A stretch of 35,096 nt of DNA from Prevotella sp. Its GTDB lineage: Bacteria; Bacteroidota; Bacteroidia; Bacteroidales; Bacteroidaceae. Shown here one piece after another: positions 17,265 to 27,911 of the stretch. A model generated the notes under the pieces. The model saw only the letters and a list, made by a program, of their open reading frames with translations, made no database searches and was not told where the DNA came from. The translations under genes were made by a program, and so were the position numbers. Every line of letters starts with the position of its first letter. Position 1 is the first letter of the stretch. The stretch covers positions 1 through 35,096 of the forward strand of contig JAFUVB010000097.1 of assembly GCA_017471245.1 (NCBI GenBank), in the 5' to 3' direction.

Positions 17265-17807
17265 ATGAACATCTACTGGGACACGTTCCGCACCTTTTTC
17301 AAGATTGGCATGGTCACCTTTGGCGGTGGCTATGCCATGATACCTATCATCCAAAGGGAAGTGGTGGAGAATCATAAATGGACCACCGAGCAGGAATTGC
17401 TCGATCTCATTGCCATCGCACAAAGCTGTCCGGGCGTTTTCGCCATCAACATCAGCATCTTCATCGGCTATAAGCTGCGGAAAGTGAAGGGAGCGATATG
17501 CACATCGCTCGCCACAGCACTGCCCTCGTTCATCATCATCCTGCTCATTGCCATGTTCTTTCATCGTTTTGAGGAGAACCACGTTGTGCAGGCAATCTTC
17601 CGAGGCATACGCCCTGCGGTGGTAGCACTCATCGCCGTGCCTACCTTCAATCTGGCAAAGGCAGCAAAAATCAATCTTGCCAACTGTTGGATTCCCATCG
17701 GCTGCGCCCTCGCTATATGGGCGATGGGAGTGTCTCCCATAATGATCATTCTCATTGCCGGCATTGCCGGATACGTCTACGGCAAGTATATCGAGCCTAC
17801 TGAATAA
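17265..17807 (+). CDS. chrA: Chromate transporter-type protein, half 1
   Basis: 180 aa, a single CHR domain. It begins with the conserved FFKIGMVTFGGGYAMIP and PIIQREVVE, then AIAQSCPGVFAINISIFIGYK and several membrane helices (LPSFIIILLIAMFF; IRPAVVALIA). This is the short-chain (half-size) form; two such proteins with opposite topology normally work as a pair. The CHR family is named for chromate efflux, but many members have unproven substrates. It starts 12 nt after purL and is followed 39 nt later by the second half. Confidence 0.9.
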   Translation: MNIYWDTFRTFFKIGMVTFGGGYAMIPIIQREVVENHKWTTEQELLDLIAIAQSCPGVFAINISIFIGYKLRKVKGAICTSLATALPSFIIILLIAMFFHRFEENHVVQAIFRGIRPAVVALIAVPTFNLAKAAKINLANCWIPIGCALAIWAMGVSPIMIILIAGIAGYVYGKYIEPTE

Positions 17808-17846
17808 GGAAAGCAACCATGTGAAGAATTAAAGACAAAGATCAAC

Positions 17847-18422
17847 ATGCTTTATTTGTATCTGTTTATCACATTCTTTGAAATCGGACTCTTCGGGTTC
17901 GGAGGCGGCTATGGAATGCTTTCGCTCATTCAGAACGAAGTGGTGTACCACTGGCACTGGATGAACACAGCCCAGTTCACCGACATCGTTGCCATCAGTC
18001 AGATGACTCCCGGACCGGTAGGCATCAATAGTGCCACCTATTGCGGATATACCGCGGCCATCAATGCCGGATATAGCATGCCGATGGGGATATTAGGCAG
18101 TTTCACGGCAACCTTTGCCCTGGTGCTTCCATCGCTGATACTGATGATCCTTATCAGCAAGATGTTCATGAAATACATGAAGACACCGCTCGTTAAAAGT
18201 ATCTTTACAGGACTTCGCCCCGCCGTGGTGGGTCTTCTCGGAGCTGCAACACTCATGCTGATGACACCTGAAAACTTCTCCACACCCAAAATCAATCCGT
18301 GGCAGTTTGGTGTGAGCTGTTTCCTCTTCATCGCAACATTCATCGGAACGAAATACTTTAAGATCAATCCTATCAGGATGATTGCCTACAGCGCATTCGC
18401 CGGGCTCATCCTGCTCTACTGA
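17847..18422 (+). CDS. chrA: Chromate transporter-type protein, half 2
   Basis: 191 aa, the second CHR half: FFEIGLFGFGGGYGMLSLIQNEVV, AISQMTPGPVGINSATYCGY, LPSLILMILISKMF and LRPAVVGLLGAATLMLM. It shares the GFGGGYGM.. and TPGPVGIN-type motifs with its neighbour, so the pair probably arose by duplication and forms a heterodimer in the inner membrane. The gap of 46 nt to rmuC suggests the same transcript. Confidence 0.9.
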   Translation: MLYLYLFITFFEIGLFGFGGGYGMLSLIQNEVVYHWHWMNTAQFTDIVAISQMTPGPVGINSATYCGYTAAINAGYSMPMGILGSFTATFALVLPSLILMILISKMFMKYMKTPLVKSIFTGLRPAVVGLLGAATLMLMTPENFSTPKINPWQFGVSCFLFIATFIGTKYFKINPIRMIAYSAFAGLILLY

Positions 18423-18468
18423 GAATCATCGGAAAAACATTGTGTTCTCCAAGAAAAACAACTAAGAA

Positions 18469-19860
18469 ATGGCATACGACATACTCTTCCTTATCATCGG
18501 ACTGCTCGTGGGAGCTGTTATCTGCTGGTGGATTGCATCGACAAAACAGAAAAAATCCAACGACCTTTCACAGAGAACAATCGGCGACCTGAATGTCAAA
18601 CTGTCGGCGTATGAAACAGAACTGCGTATCACTAAAGAGCATCAAACTGCCGACAAGACAAAGATTGCCAGTCTGGAAACGGAAATCGACACTTTGGAAG
18701 ACGAGAACCGAAGCCTAAACGCTGCTGTCGTCGCGCAGAACAAGGAGATTGAACTGAAAGAAAAACAACTGATTGCCGCAGATGAACGCATTCAGAAAGA
18801 GATGCAGATGGTGCAGGAGCGCATGACAAACATCACTACTGAACTGCTGAAGGCACGTTCCACCGAACTGGAAAAAAGCAACACGCTACAGCTGGGCAAC
18901 GTGGTGAAACCCCTGCAAGAGCAGATTCAAAACCTACAGGAGCTTGTACATGCCACTCGTGAGAACAATGTGCGCAACACAGAATCGGTGAAAGCGCAGA
19001 TAGAGAACATGATGAAACGCTCAAGAGAGATGAGCGATGAAACCACACGCCTTGCCAATGCCCTCACGCATCGTTCAAAATTCCAAGGTGACTTGGGCGA
19101 AACGGTTCTTGACAATGTACTTTCCAGTGCTGGTCTGCGAGAAGGAAGAGACTACGAGATGCAGGAATTCATCCGCACTGAAACAGGACAAGTGGTGACC
19201 GATGAGGATACTGGGCATCGCCTTCAGCCTGATGTCATCCTGCATTTCCCCGACAAGAAGGATGCCATCATCGATTCCAAGCTATCGCTTACTGCTTATA
19301 TGCAGTATGTAAATGCTGATGACGAGCGGCAGCGCGACATTGCCCTTAACATGCATCTTGACAGTGTGCGAAAGCATGTGGACGAACTGGCACGGAAAGA
19401 CTATTCCAAATACATAGAAAAGCCAAACACCACCTTCGACTTCGTCATCATGTTCATGCCATTCGAGGGTGCTTTCCAGGCTGCAATGAATGCCGACCCG
19501 CAGCTCTGGTCGTATGCTTTCAACAAAGGAGTGTGCATAGCCGGAGAACTGAACATTTCTGTTATTCTCCGCATGATCAAGCTCTCTTGGACTCAGTTTG
19601 AACAGACCAAGAACCAGCAACAGGTGTTCAAGGCTGCTGATGAACTGATCCAGCGCATCGGACTCTTGCACGACCGTGTTGTCACAGCACAGAAGAGTCT
19701 CGATGCCACACAGGACAAGTTCGAGGATATTATGAAATCCATTGATGGAAGACAGGGTATCACCACGTCGGCACAGAAGATTGTCGCCTTGGGAGCCAAA
19801 GACGACAAGCGCATCCCACGCTCCATTGAGCAGGAAATCCAGCAAGATGAAGAATCTTGA
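18469..19860 (+). CDS. rmuC: DNA recombination protein RmuC
   Basis: 463 aa. An N-terminal membrane helix (IIGLLVGAVICWWIA) and a long coiled coil (residues ~30-200) precede the conserved RmuC nuclease-like core: KFQGDLGETVLDNVLSSAGL, LQPDVILHFPDKKDAIIDSKLSLTAY, FVIMFMPFEGAFQAA and INVSVILRM-like ISVILRMIKLSW. RmuC limits rearrangements at short inverted repeats in E. coli; the core resembles restriction-endonuclease folds. Interesting in a window so rich in inverted repeats, but it is a common housekeeping gene. Last gene of the purL unit, convergent with the amylase gene 46 nt away. Confidence 0.93.
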   Translation: MAYDILFLIIGLLVGAVICWWIASTKQKKSNDLSQRTIGDLNVKLSAYETELRITKEHQTADKTKIASLETEIDTLEDENRSLNAAVVAQNKEIELKEKQLIAADERIQKEMQMVQERMTNITTELLKARSTELEKSNTLQLGNVVKPLQEQIQNLQELVHATRENNVRNTESVKAQIENMMKRSREMSDETTRLANALTHRSKFQGDLGETVLDNVLSSAGLREGRDYEMQEFIRTETGQVVTDEDTGHRLQPDVILHFPDKKDAIIDSKLSLTAYMQYVNADDERQRDIALNMHLDSVRKHVDELARKDYSKYIEKPNTTFDFVIMFMPFEGAFQAAMNADPQLWSYAFNKGVCIAGELNISVILRMIKLSWTQFEQTKNQQQVFKAADELIQRIGLLHDRVVTAQKSLDATQDKFEDIMKSIDGRQGITTSAQKIVALGAKDDKRIPRSIEQEIQQDEES

Positions 19861-19906
19861 GCTTGATTTCGTCAGTACTCTAATTCCAGATTTGTATCCA
19901 AGAACT

Positions 19907-21883
19907 TTAGTATTCCAGAACAAGCGTTTGGCGCGGACTGAGTTTTAAGTCATTTGTCAGGCTATACATCTTTCCAGTAATGACATCCTCAGCCTCTGTC
20001 TGATCGGGATCAAAGAGTTCCGCATAGCGCGACATCTCCATAACAGCAGGCTTAGAGGTTCCGTTAAGAATGGTCATCACTCCGTGACGATGCCAACGAC
20101 GAGCCACCACATAAACACCTTTATAAGGAATGAACTGCGTTTGATAACCGCGGATAATCGTTTCGTTACCTTTGCGCCAGTGGAGCAGTTTGCTCAGCCA
20201 ATCGAACATACTGTTCTCCGCCTTCGTGCGCCCTTCTGCTGTGAAAGCATTGTGCTTGTCACCAGGGAAACCGCCAGGGAAGTCTTTGCGCACGTTGCCA
20301 TCGGTCACTTCCTTCGTACCGTTCATCAGCACTTCAGTTCCGTAATAGAGTTGCGGAATGCGCTTCACGGTGAGCAACAAGGCAAGAGCCTGCTTCAGCA
20401 TAGCTGTATCTTTGCCGTTTTCCAGGAACCGGTCGGTATCGTGATTATCAATGAATGCCATCACATGGTCTGGATCTTCATACAGATAGTCGTAGCAGAA
20501 CGAGTTATAAAGTCTGTTCCATCCTTCCCACCATTCATCGGTTTCTTCTTTCTTTGCTTTGGAGAGCTTGTCGAAGAACGAGAAGTCCATCACTGTTTTC
20601 AGGTATGAATTGTCGGCAGACAATCTTGAATTCTTCTGCCAAGAGGCAGTATAGGCAGGCTCCGTTACCCACGTCTCACCAACCACGTTGAAGTTCGGGT
20701 ACTCCTCATCGAGTGTTTTCATCCATCGAGCCATTCCTTTTGCATCGGCATAAGGATAGGTATCCATACGTATTCCGTCGATACCAACTGTCTCAATCCA
20801 CCAGATTGAGTTCTGAATCAGATAGGTCATCACATGTTCGTTGCGCTGGTTCAGGTCGGGCATTGAGGGAACAAACCATCCGTCTACTGTTTCTTTCAGG
20901 TCAATCTTCGATGCATACGGATCCTTCACCGGTGTCAGTTTGTAGCTTGTCTGCAAGTATTTGCTCTTGGCCGGTTCCGTTCCGTCGGCATTTGCAGTGA
21001 ATCCCGTCATGGGATCACGCCCGCTTGATTGTTTCTCGTTGAGCCATTCCGGGCAGTTCAGCCAATCCTTTGTTGGCATGTCAGCCACCCAAGGATGCTC
21101 AAAGCCGCAATGATTAAAGATCATATCCATCACAATCTTCAGTCCGTGAGCATGTGCCTCGTCTGTCAATCGCCGATAGTCAGCATTGGTTCCAAAGCGC
21201 GGATCCACCCGATAATAGTCTGTGGTGGCATATCCATGATATGTGCTGAAGCCGTTGCTGTCGGGCGAATTGTTCTCCAATACCGGTGTGAACCATAGCG
21301 CAGTCACTCCCAGCTGGTTGAAGTAATCCAGGTGCTGACGTATTCCTTCCAAATCGCCGCCATGACGGAGCGATGGCTGGCTACGGTCAACCACGTAATT
21401 GTTCATCTTTTCTGCTTCTGTCAAAGCCTTCGCCTTCTTGCCTGTTTTCTGCTGCCCTGCTCCCGGCAGATACTTGCCGCTACAAGCAAAGCGGTCGGGC
21501 ATCAGCATGTAGAGCACATCAGCATTGCTGAATCCTATGCGCTTGTCGCCAGCCATCTCGCGAGCCTTCAACTGATAGGTAACCTTGGTCTTGTCAAACA
21601 TCAGCACCATCTCTCCCGGTTTCGCATCCTTCAGGTTCAGATACACCAGCAGGTAGTTTGGCGAATCCAATCGCACCACGTCGGTTATCACCACACCAGG
21701 ATAGTCGGTTGACACGTTCTCAACACTCTTCACATCCTTTCCATATACCATCAGCTGTAGCTGCGGATTCTTCATACCCACGTACCAGTCGGTGGGATCG
21801 ATACGCGTTATCTTCAGTTTACTTGCTGCACTCATCATCAATGACATACCGAAGAATAAACAAAAAAACAATACTCTTTTCAT
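19907..21883 (-). CDS. susA: GH13 alpha-amylase/neopullulanase, SusA-like
   Basis: 658 aa from ATG at 21883 (MKRVLFFCLFF), which gives a signal peptide and has AAAGGAA 7 nt upstream; the in-frame ATG at 21949 lacks both. An N-terminal immunoglobulin-like starch domain (YVGMKNPQLQLMVYGKD) precedes the GH13 barrel. Conserved regions: VMDMIFNHCG (252-260), GIDGIRMD with nucleophile Asp374, VVGETWV with acid/base Glu403, and FIDNHDTDR (His481, Asp482). Close in layout to periplasmic SusA/neopullulanase, cleaving alpha-1,4 bonds of maltodextrins or pullulan. Third gene of the minus-strand operon with GH97 and pullulanase; 77 nt from the pullulanase stop. The symbol is by likeness. Confidence 0.9.
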   Translation of the reverse strand: MKRVLFFCLFFGMSLMMSAASKLKITRIDPTDWYVGMKNPQLQLMVYGKDVKSVENVSTDYPGVVITDVVRLDSPNYLLVYLNLKDAKPGEMVLMFDKTKVTYQLKAREMAGDKRIGFSNADVLYMLMPDRFACSGKYLPGAGQQKTGKKAKALTEAEKMNNYVVDRSQPSLRHGGDLEGIRQHLDYFNQLGVTALWFTPVLENNSPDSNGFSTYHGYATTDYYRVDPRFGTNADYRRLTDEAHAHGLKIVMDMIFNHCGFEHPWVADMPTKDWLNCPEWLNEKQSSGRDPMTGFTANADGTEPAKSKYLQTSYKLTPVKDPYASKIDLKETVDGWFVPSMPDLNQRNEHVMTYLIQNSIWWIETVGIDGIRMDTYPYADAKGMARWMKTLDEEYPNFNVVGETWVTEPAYTASWQKNSRLSADNSYLKTVMDFSFFDKLSKAKKEETDEWWEGWNRLYNSFCYDYLYEDPDHVMAFIDNHDTDRFLENGKDTAMLKQALALLLTVKRIPQLYYGTEVLMNGTKEVTDGNVRKDFPGGFPGDKHNAFTAEGRTKAENSMFDWLSKLLHWRKGNETIIRGYQTQFIPYKGVYVVARRWHRHGVMTILNGTSKPAVMEMSRYAELFDPDQTEAEDVITGKMYSLTNDLKLSPRQTLVLEY

Positions 21884-21960
21884 ACATTTTCCTTTTAATT
21901 GATTCTCATGTTTGCGAAGACATCGCCCAAAAGTTTTCGAATACATCACCCATAAGCGGT

Positions 21961-23919
21961 CTACTGCTCATACATAATCAGTGCCGACTGCGGGGAGACG
22001 GATATCTTGCGACCGAAAGTCTTGCTGGTTGACTGCTCATTGATTTCCCCATCTTTGCATACGATGGTATACATACCCTTGGGAACACCCACCGTAACCG
22101 TTTCGCGGTTAGCATTGAGAATGACAATAATATTTCGCCAGTCATCACGCCCGGCATAGTTCTTCAGCCGGAATGCCACTACATTCTGAGGAGCATCGAG
22201 GAATTCCAGATGCTTGCGAACCAGATGGGCATCGCCTAAACGGAATGCCGGATGATGATTGCGCAACTGGATGAGGTCGCAGTAATAGCGGAACACCTGC
22301 GGATACTTCTCCAACCGACTCCAGTCGAGACTGTTAATACTGTCAGGAGAATTAAAACTGTTGTGAACTCCCTTTTTGTCGCGTAGAATCTCTTCACCAC
22401 TAAGCATGAACGGAACACCTTGAGAGGTGAACACTGCCGTCTGTGCCAAGAGGTCGAGACGGATTAATTCGTCTTGCTGCTGAGTGCTTAGGGACGAGAA
22501 CCAGGAGGCGTGGCTGCCTTTCAGCGAAGGAATGCTTGCCATAAGTCGGTCAACCAAACACATGTCGTCGTGACAACTCACGTAGCAAATCATCTGCGTT
22601 GGCTCTTCTGCCCACGGCTCTTTGCTATAGTTCACTTTCGACATGTCAACCTGAGGATGACTGATTCCACCCACAATGCCGAACTTAATGCTCTCCTCAG
22701 AACCTGGAATACCTGCCAAGAATGCACCCTTCGTATCATCAGAGAACGGACCTCGCAGACCATCGCGCAGCTCATCGGAGAAGGCGGCAATGCGCGGCAT
22801 CTCGCCAATATTAGCCTTCATACCCAGTTTTTCCTGCGGATAGGCGCAACTCCCGGCACTCCATCCTTCGCCATATACGAAGAAGTTGGGATCAATCTTA
22901 TCGAGTTCCTCACGCACGATGTTCATCGTCTCAATGTCGTGAATGCCCATGAGGTCGAATCGGAAGCCATCCACGCGATAGGTGTTTGCCCAATATTTCA
23001 CCGACTCAACGATGAAACGGCGCATCATGGGCTGCTCCGATGCCGTCTCGTTTCCGCAACCAGAACCATTGCTATAGGTTCCGTCTGCATTCTTGCGGAA
23101 ATAATAGTCGGGATAGGTCTTCTGGAAATTGCTGCCGTTGATATCGAAAGTGTGGTTGTAAACCACATCAAGGATGACGCGGATACCGGCTTTATGCAAA
23201 GCCTGCACCATCTGCTTGAATTCGCGAATGCGCGCCTTCGGATCTTTGGGATTGGTGCTGTATGAACCTTCCGGCACATTGTAGTTCAGCGGATCGTAGC
23301 CCCAGTTATACTGCGGTGCTTCTGTTATGCTCTCGTCAACAGAGGCATAGTCGAAAGAAGGAAGGATGTGCACGGCATTCACTCCCAATGTCTTGAGATG
23401 ATCGATGGCTTTCTGCTCGGTAAGGGCAAGAAACTTGCCTTTGTGCTTAATGCCAGATGAGGGGTCGATGGAGAAATCGCGGTGATGAAGCTCGTAAATT
23501 ACCAGATCTGCGGGCGACTTCGTTACAGGTCGCTGGTCGCAGCACCAGTCGTCGGGATCGGTTTCTATCAGATTCAGGATAGTTCCACGGCGTCCGTTCT
23601 CTCCTACTGCCTTTGCAAAAACGCCCGGACACTCGCCCCTGCCTATATCGAAGGTGTAGAACCTGCCGCGCAGATCACCCTTGATGTTTGCAGTCCAGAT
23701 CTGCTTGCTGGCATCATAGGTCATCTTTACCGTCTTCAATGCCTTTCCGCCCACGCCATCCTTATAGAGACGCACTTTCACGCTTTTAGCGTTTGCAGGC
23801 GCAAAGAGGTTGAAGGTTGTTTCTTCTGGGTTTAGCACCACTTCATTGAACTTGAAATCTTGGCTCATCATCGGGATAGTAATCAGGAAAGCCATTCCCA
23901 TCAATATCAGCTTTTTCAT
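21961..23919 (-). CDS. pulA: Type I pullulanase (GH13, debranching)
   Basis: 652 aa with signal peptide (MKKLILMGMAFLITIPMMSQ). An N-terminal CBM48-like domain (TTFNLFAPANAKSVKVRLY) precedes the barrel. The type I pullulanase marker YNWGYDP is at 204-210. Other GH13 regions are VILDVVYNHTF, VDGFRFDLMG with nucleophile Asp322, FFVYGEGW with acid/base Glu351, and VSCHDDMCLVDR. It hydrolyses alpha-1,6 branch points. It is second in the operon, 29 nt after GH97. Exported to periplasm or surface; no lipobox is seen. Confidence 0.92.
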   Translation of the reverse strand: MKKLILMGMAFLITIPMMSQDFKFNEVVLNPEETTFNLFAPANAKSVKVRLYKDGVGGKALKTVKMTYDASKQIWTANIKGDLRGRFYTFDIGRGECPGVFAKAVGENGRRGTILNLIETDPDDWCCDQRPVTKSPADLVIYELHHRDFSIDPSSGIKHKGKFLALTEQKAIDHLKTLGVNAVHILPSFDYASVDESITEAPQYNWGYDPLNYNVPEGSYSTNPKDPKARIREFKQMVQALHKAGIRVILDVVYNHTFDINGSNFQKTYPDYYFRKNADGTYSNGSGCGNETASEQPMMRRFIVESVKYWANTYRVDGFRFDLMGIHDIETMNIVREELDKIDPNFFVYGEGWSAGSCAYPQEKLGMKANIGEMPRIAAFSDELRDGLRGPFSDDTKGAFLAGIPGSEESIKFGIVGGISHPQVDMSKVNYSKEPWAEEPTQMICYVSCHDDMCLVDRLMASIPSLKGSHASWFSSLSTQQQDELIRLDLLAQTAVFTSQGVPFMLSGEEILRDKKGVHNSFNSPDSINSLDWSRLEKYPQVFRYYCDLIQLRNHHPAFRLGDAHLVRKHLEFLDAPQNVVAFRLKNYAGRDDWRNIIVILNANRETVTVGVPKGMYTIVCKDGEINEQSTSKTFGRKISVSPQSALIMYEQ

Positions 23920-23948
23920 TCGGTTAATGATGTTAAGAACGTGTTTTA

Positions 23949-26210
<2,262 letters not shown>

Positions 26211-26230
26211 TCAGTTGTTGAATGATATGG

Positions 26231-26238
26231 CAAAGGTA
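26231..26238 (-). promoter_or_regulatory. Bacteroidota -7 box (TACCTTTG) for the GH97 operon
   Basis: On the minus strand TACCTTTG fits TAnnTTTG, 26 nt before the start codon. No good -33 box is present at 19-21 nt, which would fit an activator-dependent promoter. Confidence 0.55.
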
Positions 26239-26293
26239 TGAATTTTTTTTGAAACTTGAATCAACGACTTCACATTATATATAAATTGAATGA

Positions 26294-26305
26294 GCAATCG
26301 ATTGC
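26294..26305. promoter_or_regulatory. LacI-type operator candidate upstream of GH97 operon
   Basis: Perfect 12-bp palindrome GCAATCGATTGC. It shares GCAA-N-CG-N-TTGC with the site upstream of malQ at 34514. It lies ~56 bp upstream of the -7 box, compatible with activation. Confidence 0.5.
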
Positions 26306-26338
26306 AAAAAGTGATGAGGGTGCAACAATCTTAAGTGC

Positions 26339-26397
26339 AAAAACATAGGTTTAAACTATTGAAAGCATAGGTTTTATCAATCAAAAGCGTATGTTTT
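26339..26397. repeat. Three 22-bp-phased palindromic repeats, copy B
   Basis: AAAAACATAGGTTTA (26339), GAAAGCATAGGTTTT (26361) and AAAAGCGTATGTTTT (26383) start exactly 22 nt apart, the same unit and phase as at 6769-6848. Confidence 0.75.
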
Positions 26398-26491
26398 AGC
26401 ATTGCTATTCAGCATACATGGCATGTGATTGCCATCAGGGCGCGTTAATAATTTGTAAAAAACACAAAAAGGTTTAGACGCTTTGTCAGGG

Positions 26492-26559
26492 CATAAAACC
26501 TTGGCATTGGAAAAACCGGAAATTTGCTTTTTCGGTTTTTCCAATGCCAAGGTTTTATG
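26492..26559. repeat. 27-bp perfect inverted repeat in a divergent intergenic region
   Basis: Arms 26492-26518 and 26533-26559 are perfectly complementary, each built around AAAACCTTGGCATTGGAAAA, with a 14-nt loop. It lies between two divergent genes, so it is not placed as a terminator for either. The intergenic region 26205-26674 holds this, copy B repeats, the operator candidate and two promoters, but no gene. Confidence 0.8.
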
Positions 26560-26596
26560 AGGCTATTCTGAGGTTTTATGAGGTTAAGAACCAACC

Positions 26597-26628
26597 TATG
26601 GTTAGTCCAGAAATTATCGCTAACTTTG
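26597..26628 (+). promoter_or_regulatory. Bacteroidota promoter for the UDG-like/FtsZ-C-like gene
   Basis: TATG (26597-26600, one mismatch to TTTG), 20 nt, TAACTTTG (26621-26628). The ATG at 26675 follows 46 nt later. Confidence 0.6.
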
Positions 26629-26674
26629 CAATCAAGAAACGGAAATAGATCCGTTTCTGTAAACAATAAACAAT

Positions 26675-27700
26675 ATGAAAACAACGAAATCATTTTTTAA
26701 TCCCTTTATAGGGAAAGATTTTGAAGAACATCGGGTTATGATACTCGGTGAGGCACATGTTTGTGGAGAATGTTCATGCGAAGAATGCATGAAACACAAA
26801 GACTCATTGTGTCAAAATGGGCATGTTGCGATAGTTAAGGAGCACATTGCAACAGGTTGCGTGAAAACATACAGGAATCTTGAGAAAGAGTTCCTTGGAG
26901 AAGCAATCAATGATAAATCAGAAAGAGAGCGCTTCTGGAACCGTTTCTTGTTCACAAATCTGCTTCCGATAGCCATGCCGCGTGGCGGACAGGCTCCAGA
27001 AGAGAAATACTATACTGATGATTGCCGGGAACGGTTCCTCAACCTCATCAAGACTTATCATCCAAAGTATCTGATTGTTCTGGGAGAAAGGACCTTCAAT
27101 CATCTATCTGGGGATGAGAGCGACATGTGGCAAAAAGAGAAAGTAGAAACATGCGACGACAAATTCAACATTTGGACTTTGAACTACGAGCAACAACAAG
27201 TACGTGTGCTTCAGATCTATCATCCGGCATGGAGGGGGCTGAGTAATGAGCATTCAACCGCCATGATGAAGAGAATCAGATACTTTTTAGATGACACGTC
27301 CCTGCAACAGTTAGATAAAGCCAACAGGAGCGCATTACTGAAAGAGTTCGTAAATGAAAATGCGATCGTAAAATTGACCGAAAAAGAAGTGAATGATTTC
27401 TTTCAATGTGAAGGGCATCTTATTGTAGTAAGAGGCTGTGCGGACAAGATGAAGGAGGCTCTGGAGCAAGCGAAGAACGATAAGCAACTTCAAGGCTACG
27501 ACCTGAAGCAGGCTAAGGGCATGCTCGTTAATATTAGCCTAATTTCTCCTTACAATATAGATTGCATGGAAGCCATGGATCTGCTCAATACATTTTTCAA
27601 CAACTTCGATAGCGACGATTGTAAAATTCTATGGAGCCTGATTCAGAAAGAAGAACAAAACAATAAATTTAAGATTACAATATGCTTTATATTTCCATGA
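26675..27700 (+). CDS. UDG-like domain fused to FtsZ C-terminal-like domain
   Basis: 341 aa. Residues ~8-210 look like the uracil-DNA glycosylase superfamily: VMILGEAH (21-28), RFLFTNLLPIA (90-100), YLIVLGERTFNHL and YHPAWRG (182-188). A cysteine cluster, Cys30, 33, 35, 38 and 46, sits right after the first motif. Residues ~246-341 read like the FtsZ C-terminal domain: KMKEALEQAKNDKQLQGYDL, KGMLVNISLISPYNID, KILWSLIQKEEQNNKFKITI, matching the FtsZ order 'A..AI.SPLL..I.GA.GVLVNIT...I.G...D......VTV.ATG'. There is no GTPase half. The base composition is more AT-rich than its neighbours, suggesting transfer. The stop overlaps the start of a small gene (ATGA). Both domain calls are by eye; the catalytic state and role are unknown. 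Confidence 0.7.
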   Translation: MKTTKSFFNPFIGKDFEEHRVMILGEAHVCGECSCEECMKHKDSLCQNGHVAIVKEHIATGCVKTYRNLEKEFLGEAINDKSERERFWNRFLFTNLLPIAMPRGGQAPEEKYYTDDCRERFLNLIKTYHPKYLIVLGERTFNHLSGDESDMWQKEKVETCDDKFNIWTLNYEQQQVRVLQIYHPAWRGLSNEHSTAMMKRIRYFLDDTSLQQLDKANRSALLKEFVNENAIVKLTEKEVNDFFQCEGHLIVVRGCADKMKEALEQAKNDKQLQGYDLKQAKGMLVNISLISPYNIDCMEAMDLLNTFFNNFDSDDCKILWSLIQKEEQNNKFKITICFIFP

Positions 27701-27888
27701 ATAGCGAATATGCTATACGTATACAAGCGCTTCTCTCCGAGTGCGGAAGCTTGATAGGCGGAGACAGGCTTGCTGGCTTTTGTCTTTGTTGCGCAATTAC
27801 TGCGTGCGAAATAGGAATAATCAATATTGCCATCAGAGTTGTCAAGAAGTTAATAAATAACAGAAAACAAGAGGGAGAAGCGCAATGA
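27697..27888 (+). CDS. 63-aa hydrophobic protein, translationally coupled
   Basis: ATG at 27697 overlaps the TGA of the preceding gene as ATGA; an in-frame start at 27682 is less likely. The product MNSEYAIRIQALLSECGSL has a hydrophobic Cys-rich middle (LAGFCLCCAITACEIGIINIAI), then a basic/polar tail (RVVKKLINNRKQEGEAQ), so it may be a single-span small membrane protein or amphipathic partner. Coupling suggests fixed stoichiometry with the fused UDG-like/FtsZ-C-like protein. No known family recognised. Its last codons form the left arm of the terminator hairpin at 27871-27898. Confidence 0.6.
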   Translation: MNSEYAIRIQALLSECGSLIGGDRLAGFCLCCAITACEIGIINIAIRVVKKLINNRKQEGEAQ

Positions 27889-27898
27889 CTTCTCCCTC
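27871..27898 (-). terminator. Terminator of the second LRR gene, overlapping the small ORF
   Basis: Perfect 10-bp stem GAGGGAGAAG (27871-27880) with CTTCTCCCTC (27889-27898), 8-nt loop. Read on the minus strand it is followed by TTGTTTTCTGTTATTTATT, so it terminates the LRR gene ending at 27912. On the plus strand it has no U-tract but may still slow readthrough. Confidence 0.75.
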
Positions 27899-27911
27899 CT
27901 GTTAGAAAGGG

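Noticed and set aside
17265-18422. A single chrA gene broken by a frameshift
   Set aside because: Each half begins with its own conserved CHR start, has its own ATG and a 39-nt gap; paired short CHR genes are a normal form.
26445-26693. Minus-strand 82-aa ORF upstream of the UDG-like gene
   Set aside because: It reads through both arms of the 27-bp inverted repeat and over the promoter of the neighbouring gene.
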